From: Cyanoderma ruficeps
Taxonomy: Eukaryota; Chordata; Aves; Passeriformes; Timaliidae
Reading direction: 5' to 3'
Assembly (NCBI GenBank): GCA_008694505.1
Contig: VZDJ01000216.1
Span: 4,596,664-4,660,663, forward strand
DNA: 64,000 bases
Shown: one piece after another, positions 34,206-45,282 of the stretch
How positions within the stretch are numbered: position 1 is the first letter of the stretch
How the letters are laid out: the number at the start of each line of letters is the position of its first letter
Translations under genes and position numbers: made by a program
Notes under the pieces: generated by a model
Told to the model about the DNA's origin: nothing
Database searches by the model: none
The model's input: the letters and a program-made list of their open reading frames with translations, nothing else

Positions 34206-36632
34206 TCCTGATGGTAAAACCTGTCTGAGGGCTGCCAGAGATACAGAGTTCACAGAGGACTGTGAGCTCCTTGATTTTAGGGCTCTTTCAGCCCAGGGAC
34301 TCAGCTGGTAGTGTCTGTTCTCCCAATAAAATATTGGCTGTGCCACTGGTTAGAAGCAGGCCTGGTTTGGGAAGGTACTGGTTGGCATGTGCTGAAATTT
34401 GTGGTCAAGAATATCATGAACAATCAAACCCTGCAGACTGCAAGTTCATGTGCAGACAAAGATGAAAAAAATCCCCAAGTTAGTAAAAAATTTTTAGAAG
34501 CTGTATCATTTCCAGCAGTCTGGGTTGGGGAGCTAAACCCCAAAATGTGAGTCTGCACAATTGCTGAGGAGCAGTAGTGGCTCTCAGGAATGGGCACTAA
34601 AGGAAGACAGTGCTATCTGAACTGCTGCTGGTGTTTTTACTTGACAAAAGAGTTACATCCAAAATATGTCCTGAAATCCTACAGAAGAGAGAGGGAAAAG
34701 CTGGTTCTCTTGACTCCTTATGGTGAGTTACAAGCAAAACAAGAGGCTCTTGGATGAAGGCTGGAATAAATCCATCCTTCCATCGATCTTCAGTGGCCTT
34801 TTCTCACTGGGGTGCTTTGTGCCGAGGAAAGAGGCGATGAGGAGGGACCTGGAGCAGCTGAGGGCCTGGAGATCCTGGCAGGAGGCTGTGGAGATGGACT
34901 CAGTGGTGCAGCAGAGCCCTGGCTCTGGGTAGGGCTGTGCACAGTGGGGAGGTGGAAGTGAGGGGACACAGCACAGACATCAAAGCACAGGACGTGTCGT
35001 GGCTAGCTGGGATTTCCAGGAATGTTCACCTGTTTTCCCTGTGCATCCATGTTTTCCATGCGGATCACATGGAAACAAACCCTTTTGGTTTCTTCTCCCT
35101 AACACACACATTGTCTCTCCAGGGCTGATGGGGGGAGGTCTCCCTCTGGTTTTCAAAGGTGAGTTTGATAATGACATTTTGTGCAGTCAGAAAAGAGCCA
35201 CATTTCCCCAGGGGTAGCCCAAGGACACGCATTGAAGTTGTGACCTATTGGACCTTCAGCTACTGTGTGCTGGAGCCCACACAGGCCTGTCAATGCCTCT
35301 TTATCTTCCTTTGCCCTGCTCTCTGCCTGGAGAGGCTGGGGGCCTTGCATCATTCTTACAACACTCCTCAGCCTGACCTGCAGTGCCCTGAGTTGTACAA
35401 ACAGCCTCATGAGGGAATGTTATTCATGTCTCACACAGAGCTTGCACTGTGTCCTGGGCACTGTATTACAAACTTCTTAAAAGAAAAAGCAAGCGAACAA
35501 AATGCAGTCGGCTTTACCCCAGGGCCAGCCAGCGTCCCCTCTCCTTGTGCTGCAGCCAAGGAGGCTCTGGTGGGGCTGCAGCTTGTTGCTCACGGGAGCT
35601 GTCTGTGTCAGACAGGGGATGGAGAAAGGTTCCCTCCACAGCGCAGTGGTACAGCCACAGTGAGCCTGAGTCCTGGGCAAGAGCATCCTGAGGGCTGCAG
35701 CAGCTGGACACTGATGAGGGTGATGGATCCAATCCCTCCATCCCAGCCTCCCAGGTGTGACATGCATAGATCTCCTCACCTTTTGCTACCAGATGTTTGG
35801 TGCCAAGGAGTTGAAATCCTGGAGTGATTTCTATCCCAAGTGGCCTAGCCAAAGGCCCCCTGCACACCCCCAGCAACAGACAGCTCCAAGCACAGGCACC
35901 AGCCACATTCAAATCTGAATTGTCGTTGCAGCTCTTCGTCCTAAATTTGCAAGGCCAGGTTTATGTCTCTCAGTAGTGAGTAAATGAAGGCTGATGCTGA
36001 GGCACGCTGGCTGGGTGATGAATGGTGTGTTGAGAGATGGTTTATGGGGCCATCACGGGCCACTTTATCTGCTGCTGCTTTCGAGTTGCCGATTCGTTCC
36101 TTTTTTATTTGCAGAGTTAATTTTTATTGATTTCTTCCCCTTGCTTTCCCCCAGCCACAGAGAACGAGAGAAGAGCAAACAGAAGCCAGTGCAGGAAGAT
36201 GGGACATCAGTCAGACTCCACTTGGCACCCTGGGTCACTGGGTGAGCTGGGGCTGGAGGGGGTGCTGGGCATTGTTACCTGCTCCTGGCTCTCTGTGACC
36301 TGGGGGACATCAGCTGCTGGCCCTGGCTGTGGCTCCTGCTGTAGAACCCACTCCCAGGCTGGGATGCCCATCAGGGAGCATGAGGGTTGGATAAGTAAGG
36401 GAGAGGGATAGGAAGGAGTGGGGATATGGGGTGATCCTGCAGCCCCACAGCCAGCCCAGCCCCCATTTTAACACGGGCTTTAGAGCTCGGTGTGAAACGC
36501 CAGATTGGAGGGAAAACATGTTTTTTAAAGAAGGAATAAAACAAACCCTGGATGGAGCAGGGACAGGGGTGAGATGCTGGTGAGCAGCTTTTCCATGCTG
36601 ACACCCCCAGCCCTGTCTGGGTGCAGGGACCC
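34206..36632. other. Unique non-coding sequence
   Basis: No exon or transposon is recognised. Long frames at 35159-35827 (plus, 222 codons) and 35514-35912 (minus) overlap and have no domain. The part 36060-36150 is AT-rich and may be a conserved element, which cannot be tested here. The five bases GACCC at 36628-36632 are the left duplication of the next LTR. Confidence 0.5.
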
Positions 36633-37322
36633 TGTCTTGGGGTGACTTTAGGGTGCTTGTATCCCCAGTTGCCAGTTCTGTTTGTGTTGGATATTATGCT
36701 CTGTACCTTTCAGACTGGTTCTGAGAGTGAAGGGGGCAAAGAAGAAGCTCAGGGTTTGTTTGAGGAACTGCACTCACTGCTCCACATTCTGCTCCTGGAC
36801 TGTGTTGTCTGCAGCACGGACAGACAGCAGGACAGAGATCTCCTGTGCTTTTAGTTAGTGTTTAGCTAGCTGAGCCAGACAAGTTCCCTGACTGTTTTTT
36901 CCCTTTTTTTCTTAGACCTGTTTAAAGCTGTCCTAAACTGAAAAACCCAGAAGAGCACCAGGAGCTCACACCTGTGACCCACCAGGGCCTGGGCATTGGC
37001 ATTTTCCAGCACTGGAGCGACTGATAAAAGACTGTAGCTGAGCTACACCCACAGCAAGGACTTTCTGAATTTGTCATCTCTCTTCAGAATGGCGAGAGGT
37101 TTTATTATTTCTTTCTTGGTGTTTTTTTTAAAATTATTTTTTCTTTTTTTTTTTTTAAATTCTCGTGAGCACCTTATTTGTTAAAAAATTAGGGTTTTTT
37201 TACTTTTCTCTAAGGAGATTTTTTTTTCCCCCAGAGCAATTGGAGAGAGGGGCCGTTTAAGTTTACTTTCCAGAGAGACCCTATTCAGAAGTTTCCTCCC
37301 AAATTTGCCCTAAACCAGGACA
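36633..37322 (+). mobile_element. Solo LTR, family 3 copy b (ERVL-like)
   Basis: It begins TGTCTTGG and ends CCAGGACA, with perfect 5-bp flanking duplications GACCC (36628-36632 and 37323-37327). It is the reverse complement of 14215-14866 along its full length but has grown by T-rich insertions at 36893-36911 and 37118-37160. The plus strand has GATAAAAG near 37023 as a possible TATA word, so plus sense is suggested. No internal retroviral sequence is present, so it is a solo LTR. The 5-bp duplication supports a class III (ERVL-like) origin. Confidence 0.92.
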
Positions 37323-37327
37323 GACCC
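37323..37327. repeat. Target-site duplication, right (GACCC)
   Basis: Exact repeat of 36628-36632, on the other side of the LTR. Confidence 0.85.
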
Positions 37328-39327
37328 CAAGCATGGCATGGGCTGGGGGGACAGGGCAGGGCACCAGGAGCTCAGGGTCCCTCTGAGGGGTGACACCTGA
37401 AGGGGGTCAGTGCTGTGGGGTTTGGGGCAGTGCAGGGGGGAAGCGTGCAGGGAGCCTTGGTACCCCCAAGGAGACCCCTCCCTGGGGACCCCACCCTGGG
37501 GACTCCACCCTGGGGACCTCACCCTGGGGACACCAGTGGTACCGGGGTGGTGAAGGCAGGGCTGTGGGACAGTGGGTTCCTGCAAGGAATCTCTCCATGG
37601 TGGGAGCTGCTCTGGAGCAGCCGGGCTGGGCAGTGCCCGTGCCTGTCACTGGCTGTGGTGTCCCACACCTGCCCAGAAACCCCCCAGTGGCAGCTGCTGT
37701 CTTGTCTGAGGACAGTCCCAGTTGCTGTGGATTGTGTGGGTGGGGGCTCCTGAGCACGATGCCGCCTCCTGCCCGCGCAGCACCACCTGCTCTGCTAAAC
37801 TGATGGGAGGGCACAGGAGGAATCAATGCAATTAACCTCTGGTGCTCTGACTAATCAGCTGGCAGAGCATCCAAACACAGCTCCAGTGAGCCTGGGGAGC
37901 AGAACTGGGGCCAGAGTGGCCACTCGAGAGCACTGAGTGCCCTCTTCTCTCCCCTCCCCGTGGACGTGCACTTGCATTAGAGGGCTGAGTGCTTTTATTT
38001 TGCTAAACCACTTTGAAGTGGAAACCAAATTGCACCGTCTCCCTCCCGGCCCCCCTGAGCCCTCCTGGTTTTAATTAGTTCCAGCTGATGTTCATAGGCT
38101 TCCAAGAAATAAATGTGCTTTTAAACTACTTAAAAACCACCCCCCCTCGGTGGTGGCAGAGCACAGGGAGCGGTCTCAGCGACACACAGGCTGGCAGGGG
38201 ACACGAGGTGAGCACAGCCGTGCCTGCAGCCAGCCTTAATCTGCCCCTCTGGCCACGGAGGTGGCTCTGACGTGCATGTTTTCCATGTCCCCGGGCTGAA
38301 GTTTTTGTGCTGTGGTCAAGGATCATGGAGAAAGATGCTTTAACCTTTTTGCTGCCCTGGCAGCAGTGTTCTTCCTCCTGCTCCTCCGTCCACTCCTGCT
38401 TTGCTCCAAGCTTTCTGCCTGTAGTTCAGCTTCTCAGCCCAGGCTGAAAGAGGGATTAATGGGAAAGAAGCTGGCTTGTCTCACTGCCTACAGACACTTT
38501 CTGTACACCAATCTTTGCTGAGAGAGACAACACCATCCCTGTCGGGGTGTGGAGAAACTTGAAAATGGAGTCCTAACTATTTCTCCTAACTCAATGGAGT
38601 TAGCAGAAAAAGGCCACAGCCTTGCCGGAGCTGTGCTAGCCAGAGTCCTTTAAAACAACAGGGATAAAACCTCCTTTGAAGCTGGCACTCCCCTCTCCAT
38701 TCCTATGCTCCATAAAGCCCTCGGGACAAGCTGCCCAAGGAGGGTTTTATCCCTACACGTGTAAAATTTACCTTGGTTTCCTTTGTTCTGCTGATAAGCA
38801 AAGCCAGTAAATCTTAGCAGTGTTTGCTCTTTAGATTTGGGGAACAGTGAGTTGGAATATATCCCTCTTATCTTGTCCTAATTAATCTGCTGTTTCCTGT
38901 TCTGGCTGTCAGGTGTGAGGCTGCAGTGTGACTGTGGATTAGGTGAAGGAGCTGATTGCACCAGCTCCTCCAGGTCCTGCCAGCGTCCCAGGGAAACTCC
39001 AGGTGCTCTTACTGCAACCTGAGCTCATGCAGGGAGGGAGCAGCAGCCTTCCTCACACAACTCATCCCACCAGCATCTTCATCAGGCACCTCAAAACTTC
39101 TCAAAGGAACCAGACACGGGGGGGTAAGCCTTATCCTGCCACCACAACATGTGTGGATTTGCTGTCCCTCCCTCCACAGGGCACCCCCCGGGTTTCCCTT
39201 CTCCAGAGGGCCCTGATGCAGCACTGAGCTCCCCCTGCTCCGGGCTGGGGATTCCCTGGGGGAACTCTTGCCTGTCTCAGTGCCAGAGGCTTCAGGTACC
39301 AGTTTAGTGCTGCTTTGTCTCCTTGTC
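37328..39327. other. Unique non-coding sequence with a minisatellite
   Basis: Apart from the 14-bp repeat at 37480-37535 I see no transposon or exon. The first 500 bases are GC-rich and give overlapping chance frames on both strands (37390-37803 plus, 37407-37826 minus). The part 37970-38140 contains TTTTAATTAG and may be a conserved element, which is unproven. Confidence 0.5.
37480..37535. repeat. 14-bp minisatellite, four units
   Basis: CCCTGGGGAC plus a variable four-base end (CCCA, TCCA, CTCA, ACCA) repeats four times at exact 14-base spacing. Because 14 is not a multiple of three, the peptides in any frame change register with each pair of units, so this is not a coding repeat. Confidence 0.95.
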
Positions 39328-39706
39328 TGTCGCTGTTTTACACCACAATGACACAGACTCTGAGCTGCAGACGGCTGAAAATGACTCTTATTTTTGGGAT
39401 GTGTCTCCCTTTTATACTATTTTACACAGACCAATCTGATTGGTGAAACAAAGGCAAACCTTTTCAATCACATGGGTCAGACCAGAGGGACATCAAGAAA
39501 AAGTCCCTCCTAGGAAAAGGAATGAATAACAAAGTTACAGTTACAAAAACATCTCTCCTGTTTACAGAAAATTCCTTGGGAGAAGAATTTCAGAAAACCA
39601 AAACATCTCAGGCACGGAACCAGGGCTACACTTGTCACACGCTCTGCTCTGTCCATCTGGTGTTCAGGGACACTGTGACCCTCTGGCTCTGTCTGACACC
39701 CCCACA
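39328..39706 (-). mobile_element. LTR-like segment (single copy, approximate ends)
   Basis: On the minus strand the segment runs from TGTGGGGGTGTCAG to GTAAAACAGCGACA. Near 39403-39416 (complement) it has TATAAAAGGGAGACACATC, a good TATA box, followed about 25 bases later by AAAATAAGAG, a weak poly(A)-like word, and a short tail. That order is typical of an LTR. I found no second copy in the window and no clear flanking duplication, so the true ends may differ by tens of bases (right end possibly near 39755). Confidence 0.5.
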
Positions 39707-42700
39707 GGTACCACTTGTGTCCCCAAGCCGTGGGGTGACCCACACTGACTGACACCCAGCTGCTCCACAAGTTACTCTCCACATTTATGGAATGCCAGGA
39801 ACTCCATGTGCCTGCCTGAGCCCCCACTGCGTTCTTGGGTCCACATTCTGCAGTTTCCTGTATTTTTATAGATCCTGTTAGGCTGGGAGGAGTTCTCAGG
39901 ATCCTCTCCTGCATCAAGGCAGGATCACAGGTACCCACAGCCAACCCCTGCTTTGGGGGGGATGCAGCCTCTCTCCTTATCCCTTCCACCTCCACTGCCC
40001 CTTGCAGATTTAACACCCTGGAATTTGGGCTATTCCAACCAGGACTGTGCCTCAAAGAGTGCAGACAAGCAGGGAATTTTTTTTTCCCCCTGGACTTGCT
40101 GTTTGCTTTTCAGGTTTGTATCTGTAGGTATTACCTATTTTGGTGGTATTTTATTTTATTTTATTTCTCAGTTCAGTGTACTTGTCAGGGTGTGAGATCT
40201 TCTGTTTTGTTAACAAAAGCTTGACAAGCACAGAAATCTTCCAGTGCCAGAAGGCTGGTGCTCAATTACAGCCCATCTCCTGGAGTGATTTCCTCCTCCA
40301 GAGAACTCTTCTGCTATCAAGTGTGATTGTGTGGTGTCACATTAGTGAGAGCTTTGCAGCTGTGATTCCAGCTGCTCCTTCCTGGACAGTATCCTGTTTA
40401 TGATTAAAAAAATATATGAAGCAACAAGCGGATTTAATCACTTGGTGTCCATGTTGTATCTGCAGACAACAGACTGGGAGGAGGAGAGGAGGCTTTAAGG
40501 GAAGTGTTTTAGAACATGGTTCAGTGCTCTAAAATATTGTGTAGCAGTTAATTATGAAAAAAAAACAACCAAAAAAAACAACCCAAACCCTTGGAAACAT
40601 TTCATTTTTACAACCAGACATTTTCATTTTGTTCTGGTTCAAGACCTGGAATTTGCTCTCTGAAGCCCTGGACGATCTTGGGGATCAATGCAAGCTTGGG
40701 AAAGAACTGAGGGGATAGCATTGGTTTTCTCTGAGTTTATGTTGCTAACTTGCACATTAGGACTCAGTGCAATCAGGGTTAATTAGAGGCAGCCTGAGCT
40801 GGTGTCAGAAATGCAGTCACCTAAAAAGGAAATGGGAAACACCATTCTCTCCCAACCTGTTGATTCCTGTGCTTGTGCCTGGTTTACACTTCATTAGCCC
40901 TTCCTCCACTCAGCCCCAGGTTTGATTTTAAGAAGGAGCAGTATTTCTTGCTGTTTGGTCTTGGAAATTTTTCTGGGTTTGGAAGTCAGCATCCATAGTC
41001 TGGAGGGCAGCTGGTCACGTTGCTTTGCTTGTCTTTGGGCTCTCACCCCCAGCCTTTTGGCACAAAGAGAAAAGACCGTGCCGGAGGATGGTGTGTTGCT
41101 GTGCCAGCTGAATGAGACGTAGAGGAGCACCCAGTGGAAATCAGTATTTACATATTTACAATCCACCAGTTTGACTGCTCTTCATGGAGATACCCTTGGG
41201 TGTTTCAGGGCTCCCAAAGGGCTTCTTGCAGCTCTACAGCTCCCAGTTCCCCGAGGTGATGGGTATTCCAACACTCAGACCACCAAATTAGGGCTCAGTG
41301 TCCAAATCCTCCTCTCCTTTGCAGTAATTACTCACCCAGGATGGCCAGAAACTGTGATATGCCATTGAGGTAATTCTCCTTTTAAACATAAACATAAACA
41401 TAAACATAAATATAAATATAAACATAAACATCTTCTTTGTTAATCTGTTAAAAGGAAAGGTTGGGAACTCTGAAATGCTGCTGTAATTTCTGTCATTGTA
41501 ATTTCTGGAGTGAGTCTGTCAGAGTCAGTCACACCAATGCTTTGAAACAGCTGCACTGGGGATCAAAAGGTGCAAGAGAATACCAAGGCACTGCAGGGCT
41601 TAGCTGAAGGTTACTGGCTGAAAACTCATCCTGTGGCAGCGAGATCTGCTGAGAACTAACACTGGTGAAATGTGAGGAGAGCTGAGCCACTGAGAGCTTT
41701 GGAATGTTTCTTCTTCTGCAGTAGGACAGATGGATGAGTTGTGTTTTCACAGGCCACGTGTTTCGTGCAGTGTCAGGTCCTGGAGACCTCCAGGCTGCAG
41801 CTCAGTGCTCGTCATTTCTGTGGCTGCCTCTCTGCCCACGGTGCTGAGCTGAGTGTTTCACCCCCAGCAGTGCATCAGGCAGTGCTGTTTTGGTCTCTGT
41901 AAATATATTAATGAAGCTCTTGTTATGGGGTTTGAGTTAATTATTTGGGCAGAGCTTTGTGTGACAGGGCCCGTCCTCCTAAGTGCACAGCAGCCAGGGA
42001 GATTCTGCTTTCTTTGTCTCTCCTCAGCTTCTGCAGGTTTTGCTGCATCACTGGGGTCAAGCCCAGCGTGGTTTGTACCAACTCTTGGGAGTGAAATGTT
42101 GATGTTCTGCAGCTCTCAGCACTCTGTTCTTGTGCTGTGCTCTGGGCAGCCCCAGGGGCCGACTGAGGGTGTTGATTCCAGACATGTGGCTGTCCTGGAC
42201 TTCTCCCTGACCTGCTGCTCCTGCCCCTGTGTCTGTCTCTACTCACCTGGGCCCTTTAAGCCCTCTCAACCTGGTTTTTTTTCATCTTCATTTCACAATT
42301 TGTCTTCTCTTTGTGCTAAACAGCCTTGGTACAATATATCCTCCCAAACAGCCTGAAGCTATCTGGGAAGGCAATTTGACCAGAGACATGGGAAATTTTT
42401 GGTAAAAGATGACTCAGTGAGTTTATACTGTTTCCGACATTAGTCCTTGAATGGAAAGTTTTTTATGCTGTTGCAGTTTAATCAGAATATTTTATTTGAG
42501 CTTTGATTTCAGCTGCTTTGATTATGCTGGAAATGTTGGCAAGATAGTGCTGAGTCCTCAGAGTAGAAGAGAGCCAGATTTAGAAATCTCTTTCACTGAG
42601 GATGAGGTTTGTTTTTCCAGCAGTTAGAGGATCTATCTCAGCTTTTGCTTAATTTCATTGGCTGGGCTGGGTAAGTTGCCCTGCGAGTGAATACTGAATC

Positions 42701-43839
42701 TTACTGAAGTTTGCAAAGCCACATTATTACAATTAAGTTAACTTCAGGTAAAACCTTGGTCTTAACATCTAGTCAAATGAACCAACAAGAGAACTGAATT
42801 CTCTGAACACCGCTGTCAGCTCTCTGTATGTTTGCAGCCATATTTTCTTTTCTTAAAAAGTAGTTTTTCCTTGGAAAACATACACTGTCTTCATCGGTTT
42901 GGGAGGCTGAAATTGCCTCTTTGGAAAACATTCTCTAATACATTTTTGTAGTGTGCTGGTTTTGCTTTCAGATTCATCTCAGTTGCAATAATATTTTCAC
43001 AGTTGCTCCTTACAGTTCTGTTCCTTACCATTTGTAGATCTGTAGTGGATGTCTTTAATCCTAAATAAAGCTCTTAGGTTTGTGGGCTTTGGGGTTTCAT
43101 GGAAGTTGCTTTTCATCATGTCTTATATAGCTCTAATTTAAGAGCAAAACACCGTGAATTCATAGTTATAAAACTGATGCTCTTGCCTTCAACAAATACT
43201 TGATGCTGTGATTTAGGATTTTGAGCAGAGCAGTTACTGTGCCCTGCTGTGGGTTACCACGGTATGGCCTTGGACAGGGCAGCACTTAGGTATGTGCTCA
43301 GCTTCAAACAGAGCAGGAATTGCACTGAGCTCAGTGCATCAATACAGGTTTGAAATAAAGCACTTGCTGAACTGCTTTGCCTGGTTGGAACATATTAAAT
43401 TTCCATAAATCAGAAACACCCGTGTCCCGCCCTTCAGCCCCGCAGGAACCTGTTCTCAGTCCTTTAACATTCCTATTTTGCAGCATCCTCTGATGCAGTG
43501 AGCTGTCCTGAATGCTGGCAGGGAGTGTCCCATCGTCATCTTCCACAGGGCACGCAGAGGCTGCAGAAGTTCAGATTTCCTTGAGCCATCTCTCCTGCTG
43601 CCTCTGCAGGCAGTTGTACGTGAGCCCTCAGCGGGGGCTCCTCTTGGGGAAGAAAGGAGCTTGTCTGCAAAGCCTTCCTCCGGGAAGAAGCCTTCTCCTG
43701 ACTCAAAGCAAGCCTGCCTTGTAATGTTTTAAGAGCGTTTATTAAAACATCTCTCACATATTCCAGCACTGGGGGATGTGAAATCCTTTTCCTTTCATGA
43801 AAGGCAGCGGGGTGGGGGGAGCAGGGGGTGGCTGGTTTG
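39707..43839. other. Unique non-coding sequence
   Basis: The stretch holds a (TTTTA)n run at 40146-40166, an A-rich run at 40556-40590 and a hexamer repeat at 41384-41430. From 42350 to 43200 the DNA is AT-rich and repeat-free. The 167-codon plus frame at 41853-42356 has no domain. No transposon or exon is recognised. Confidence 0.5.
41384..41430. repeat. AAACAT hexamer tandem repeat
   Basis: About eight units of AAACAT, with two central units changed to AAATAT. The variants sit together in the middle and the outer units are clean. Confidence 0.95.
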
Positions 43840-43950
43840 CTTTGCAGCTCAGCTGGTAGACTGCCTGGAATGGAGCCAGGGGGCCTGGGTTCAGTCCTCT
43901 GATAAGTCATCAATTTCTTTCTCACCAAAAACATCTGGTTTTGGATGCTG
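43840..43950 (+). repeat. tRNA-like (SINE-like) unit 1
   Basis: The words GCAGCTCAGCTGGTAGACTG (like a tRNA A box) and CCTGGGTTCAGTCCTC (like a B box) are spaced about 40 bases apart as in a tRNA gene. Between them CTGG, a 7-base AATGGAG, and CCAG can form an anticodon-type arm. The acceptor stem does not pair and position 33 is not T, so it is not a working tRNA. A pyrimidine-rich stretch TTTCTTTCTCACC follows. A similar unit lies about 205 bases downstream. It may be a tRNA-derived SINE relic or an old tRNA pseudogene. Confidence 0.55.
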
Positions 43951-44045
43951 AGTTATGAGCTAATATTAAATACAAAAGTTTATAGCATCACATATATAAT
44001 ATTGTTGATTAGAAGCATCAAGTAAAGTAATTGACCAGAGGGGAT

Positions 44046-44151
44046 TTGGTGTGAGCAGCTGGTAGAGCATCTGGAGGGGAGCCAAGAGGCCTGGGTTTAA
44101 TTCTCAGGTCATCTATTTCTTTCTCACCAGAAACATCTGGATTTGGATGAT
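44046..44151 (+). repeat. tRNA-like (SINE-like) unit 2
   Basis: This parallels the unit at 43840: AGCAGCTGGTAGAGCATCTG, GGGAGCCAAGAGGCCTGGG, TTTAATTCTCAGGTCATC, then TTTCTTTCTCACCAGAAACA and TCTGGATTTGGATGATG. The matching 3' flank shows that the duplication included non-tRNA sequence. The B-box-like word (GGGTTTAATTC) is weaker than in unit 1. Orientation is the same. Confidence 0.55.
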
Positions 44152-44564
44152 GCAAAGCTACAGACTATTGTCTCATGCAAATGTTGCTGGGATCACACTT
44201 TTTTTTTAATGGTAATATGTTTCCAGGAACATTTCCATTAAGTATTTACACCCAGAGAATTCTGTAAGAGTGACAAGGAAAAGGAGCATTCCCAGCCCAC
44301 ATGAAAATCAAAAGCGAAGTTTATTTTGGTGGAATTCTGATTTTTAAGCAGATTCTGCATTAATGGTGCTATGAGTAGCCTGAAGCAAGTATTTAGTTTG
44401 ACCCTGCAAACCTGAAAGACAGAAGATACAGGGTTTGCCAGGGGTGAGGAGCTGTCCTGACCTGGCACAGGGAGGGATGGAGCTGCCAGTCCCAGGCTCG
44501 GGGCATCCTGGGCACCAGGTGTCAGCACAAGATCAGACTCGTGCTGGGTGAGGCTTGGTGGCAG
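44152..44564. other. Unique non-coding sequence
   Basis: A T run lies at 44200-44208. No transposon or exon is recognised. GCAG at 44561-44564 is the left duplication of the LTR that follows. Confidence 0.5.
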
Positions 44565-45010
44565 TGATGCCTTGGGAAGGCTGAGCTGGAACTGAGACTG
44601 GACAGAGCTGGGGAATAAAGTAGGTATTTAATGAAAGGCCTTTAAGAACACACCTTGGGCAGGACAAGAGCCTGGCCAGGGCTACACCCAAGGTGGACCC
44701 AAAATGGTCCCAAAATGGGCAAACAGTCACGAGGTCTCACACTTTTATAAGCTTTGGTCCATTTGCATATTGGGGTTTAATTGTCCAGTTACAGCTTCAG
44801 GTTGTGAGGTCCCATCCTTCTTGTTCCTCCCTTCAGCCCACCCTTGTTTGTGCTTTTGGGCTGAAAGTTGTCCTTGGTGTGCAGCAGGAAAAGGATTTGT
44901 TTTGTGTCCCTGCTGTGTGCAGAGCTGAGTGACACTGACTGTGAGCTCAGAACTGCCCCCCTGGGCAGCACAGAACCTGAAATACATGAAAGATAAGACT
45001 TAAGGCATCA
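44565..45010 (-). mobile_element. Solo LTR, family 2 copy c (best-preserved)
   Basis: It begins TGATGCCTT and ends AAGGCATCA, a perfect 9-bp inverted pair, and is flanked by identical GCAG (44561-44564 and 45011-45014). A 4-bp duplication is typical of class I (ERV1-like) integration. On the minus strand TATAAAAG at 44742-44749 precedes ATTAAA near 44625, the order expected for a promoter and poly(A) signal. It matches 33777-34205 and 18851-19460. Solo LTR without internal genes. Confidence 0.94.
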
Positions 45011-45163
45011 GCAGTGCCAGGGCTCCTGAGCTTCCCACAGCCCAGGGCGTGGGGCCTGTTCTCAGTGCTGTTTGCAGGAGATGCAAATCTCTGCTCTCTG
45101 CAGACCCCTTGGCAGAGGCTGGGATGTTGGATGGGTGCTGTGGCTGCTCTCTGCGTGCCATGG

Positions 45164-45282
45164 AGTCACAGAATGGTTTAGATTGAAGGGATCTTAAAGC
45201 TTTTCTCATTCCCATCCCCTGCCATGGGCAGGGACATTTTCCACTAGCCCAGGTTTCTCCAAGGCCTGGAACAATTCCAGGT
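45164..45282 (-). mobile_element. CR1 LINE 3'-end fragment
   Basis: The plus strand shows the complement of a CR1 tail: GTCACAGAATGGTTTAGATT, GGGATCTTAAAGC, CCTGCCATGGGCAGGGACA, CCACTAGCCCAGG and GGAACAATTCCAGG. The truncated side is on the right. It lies about 150 bases after the LTR at 44565 but is a separate insertion. Confidence 0.85.

Noticed and set aside
35159..35827. 222-codon plus frame
   Set aside because: No domain is seen, and minus-strand frames overlap it.
43840..43950. Functional tRNA gene
   Set aside because: A- and B-box-like words and an anticodon-type arm are present, but the acceptor stem does not pair, T33 is missing and the T arm is weak. Kept only as a tRNA-like unit.
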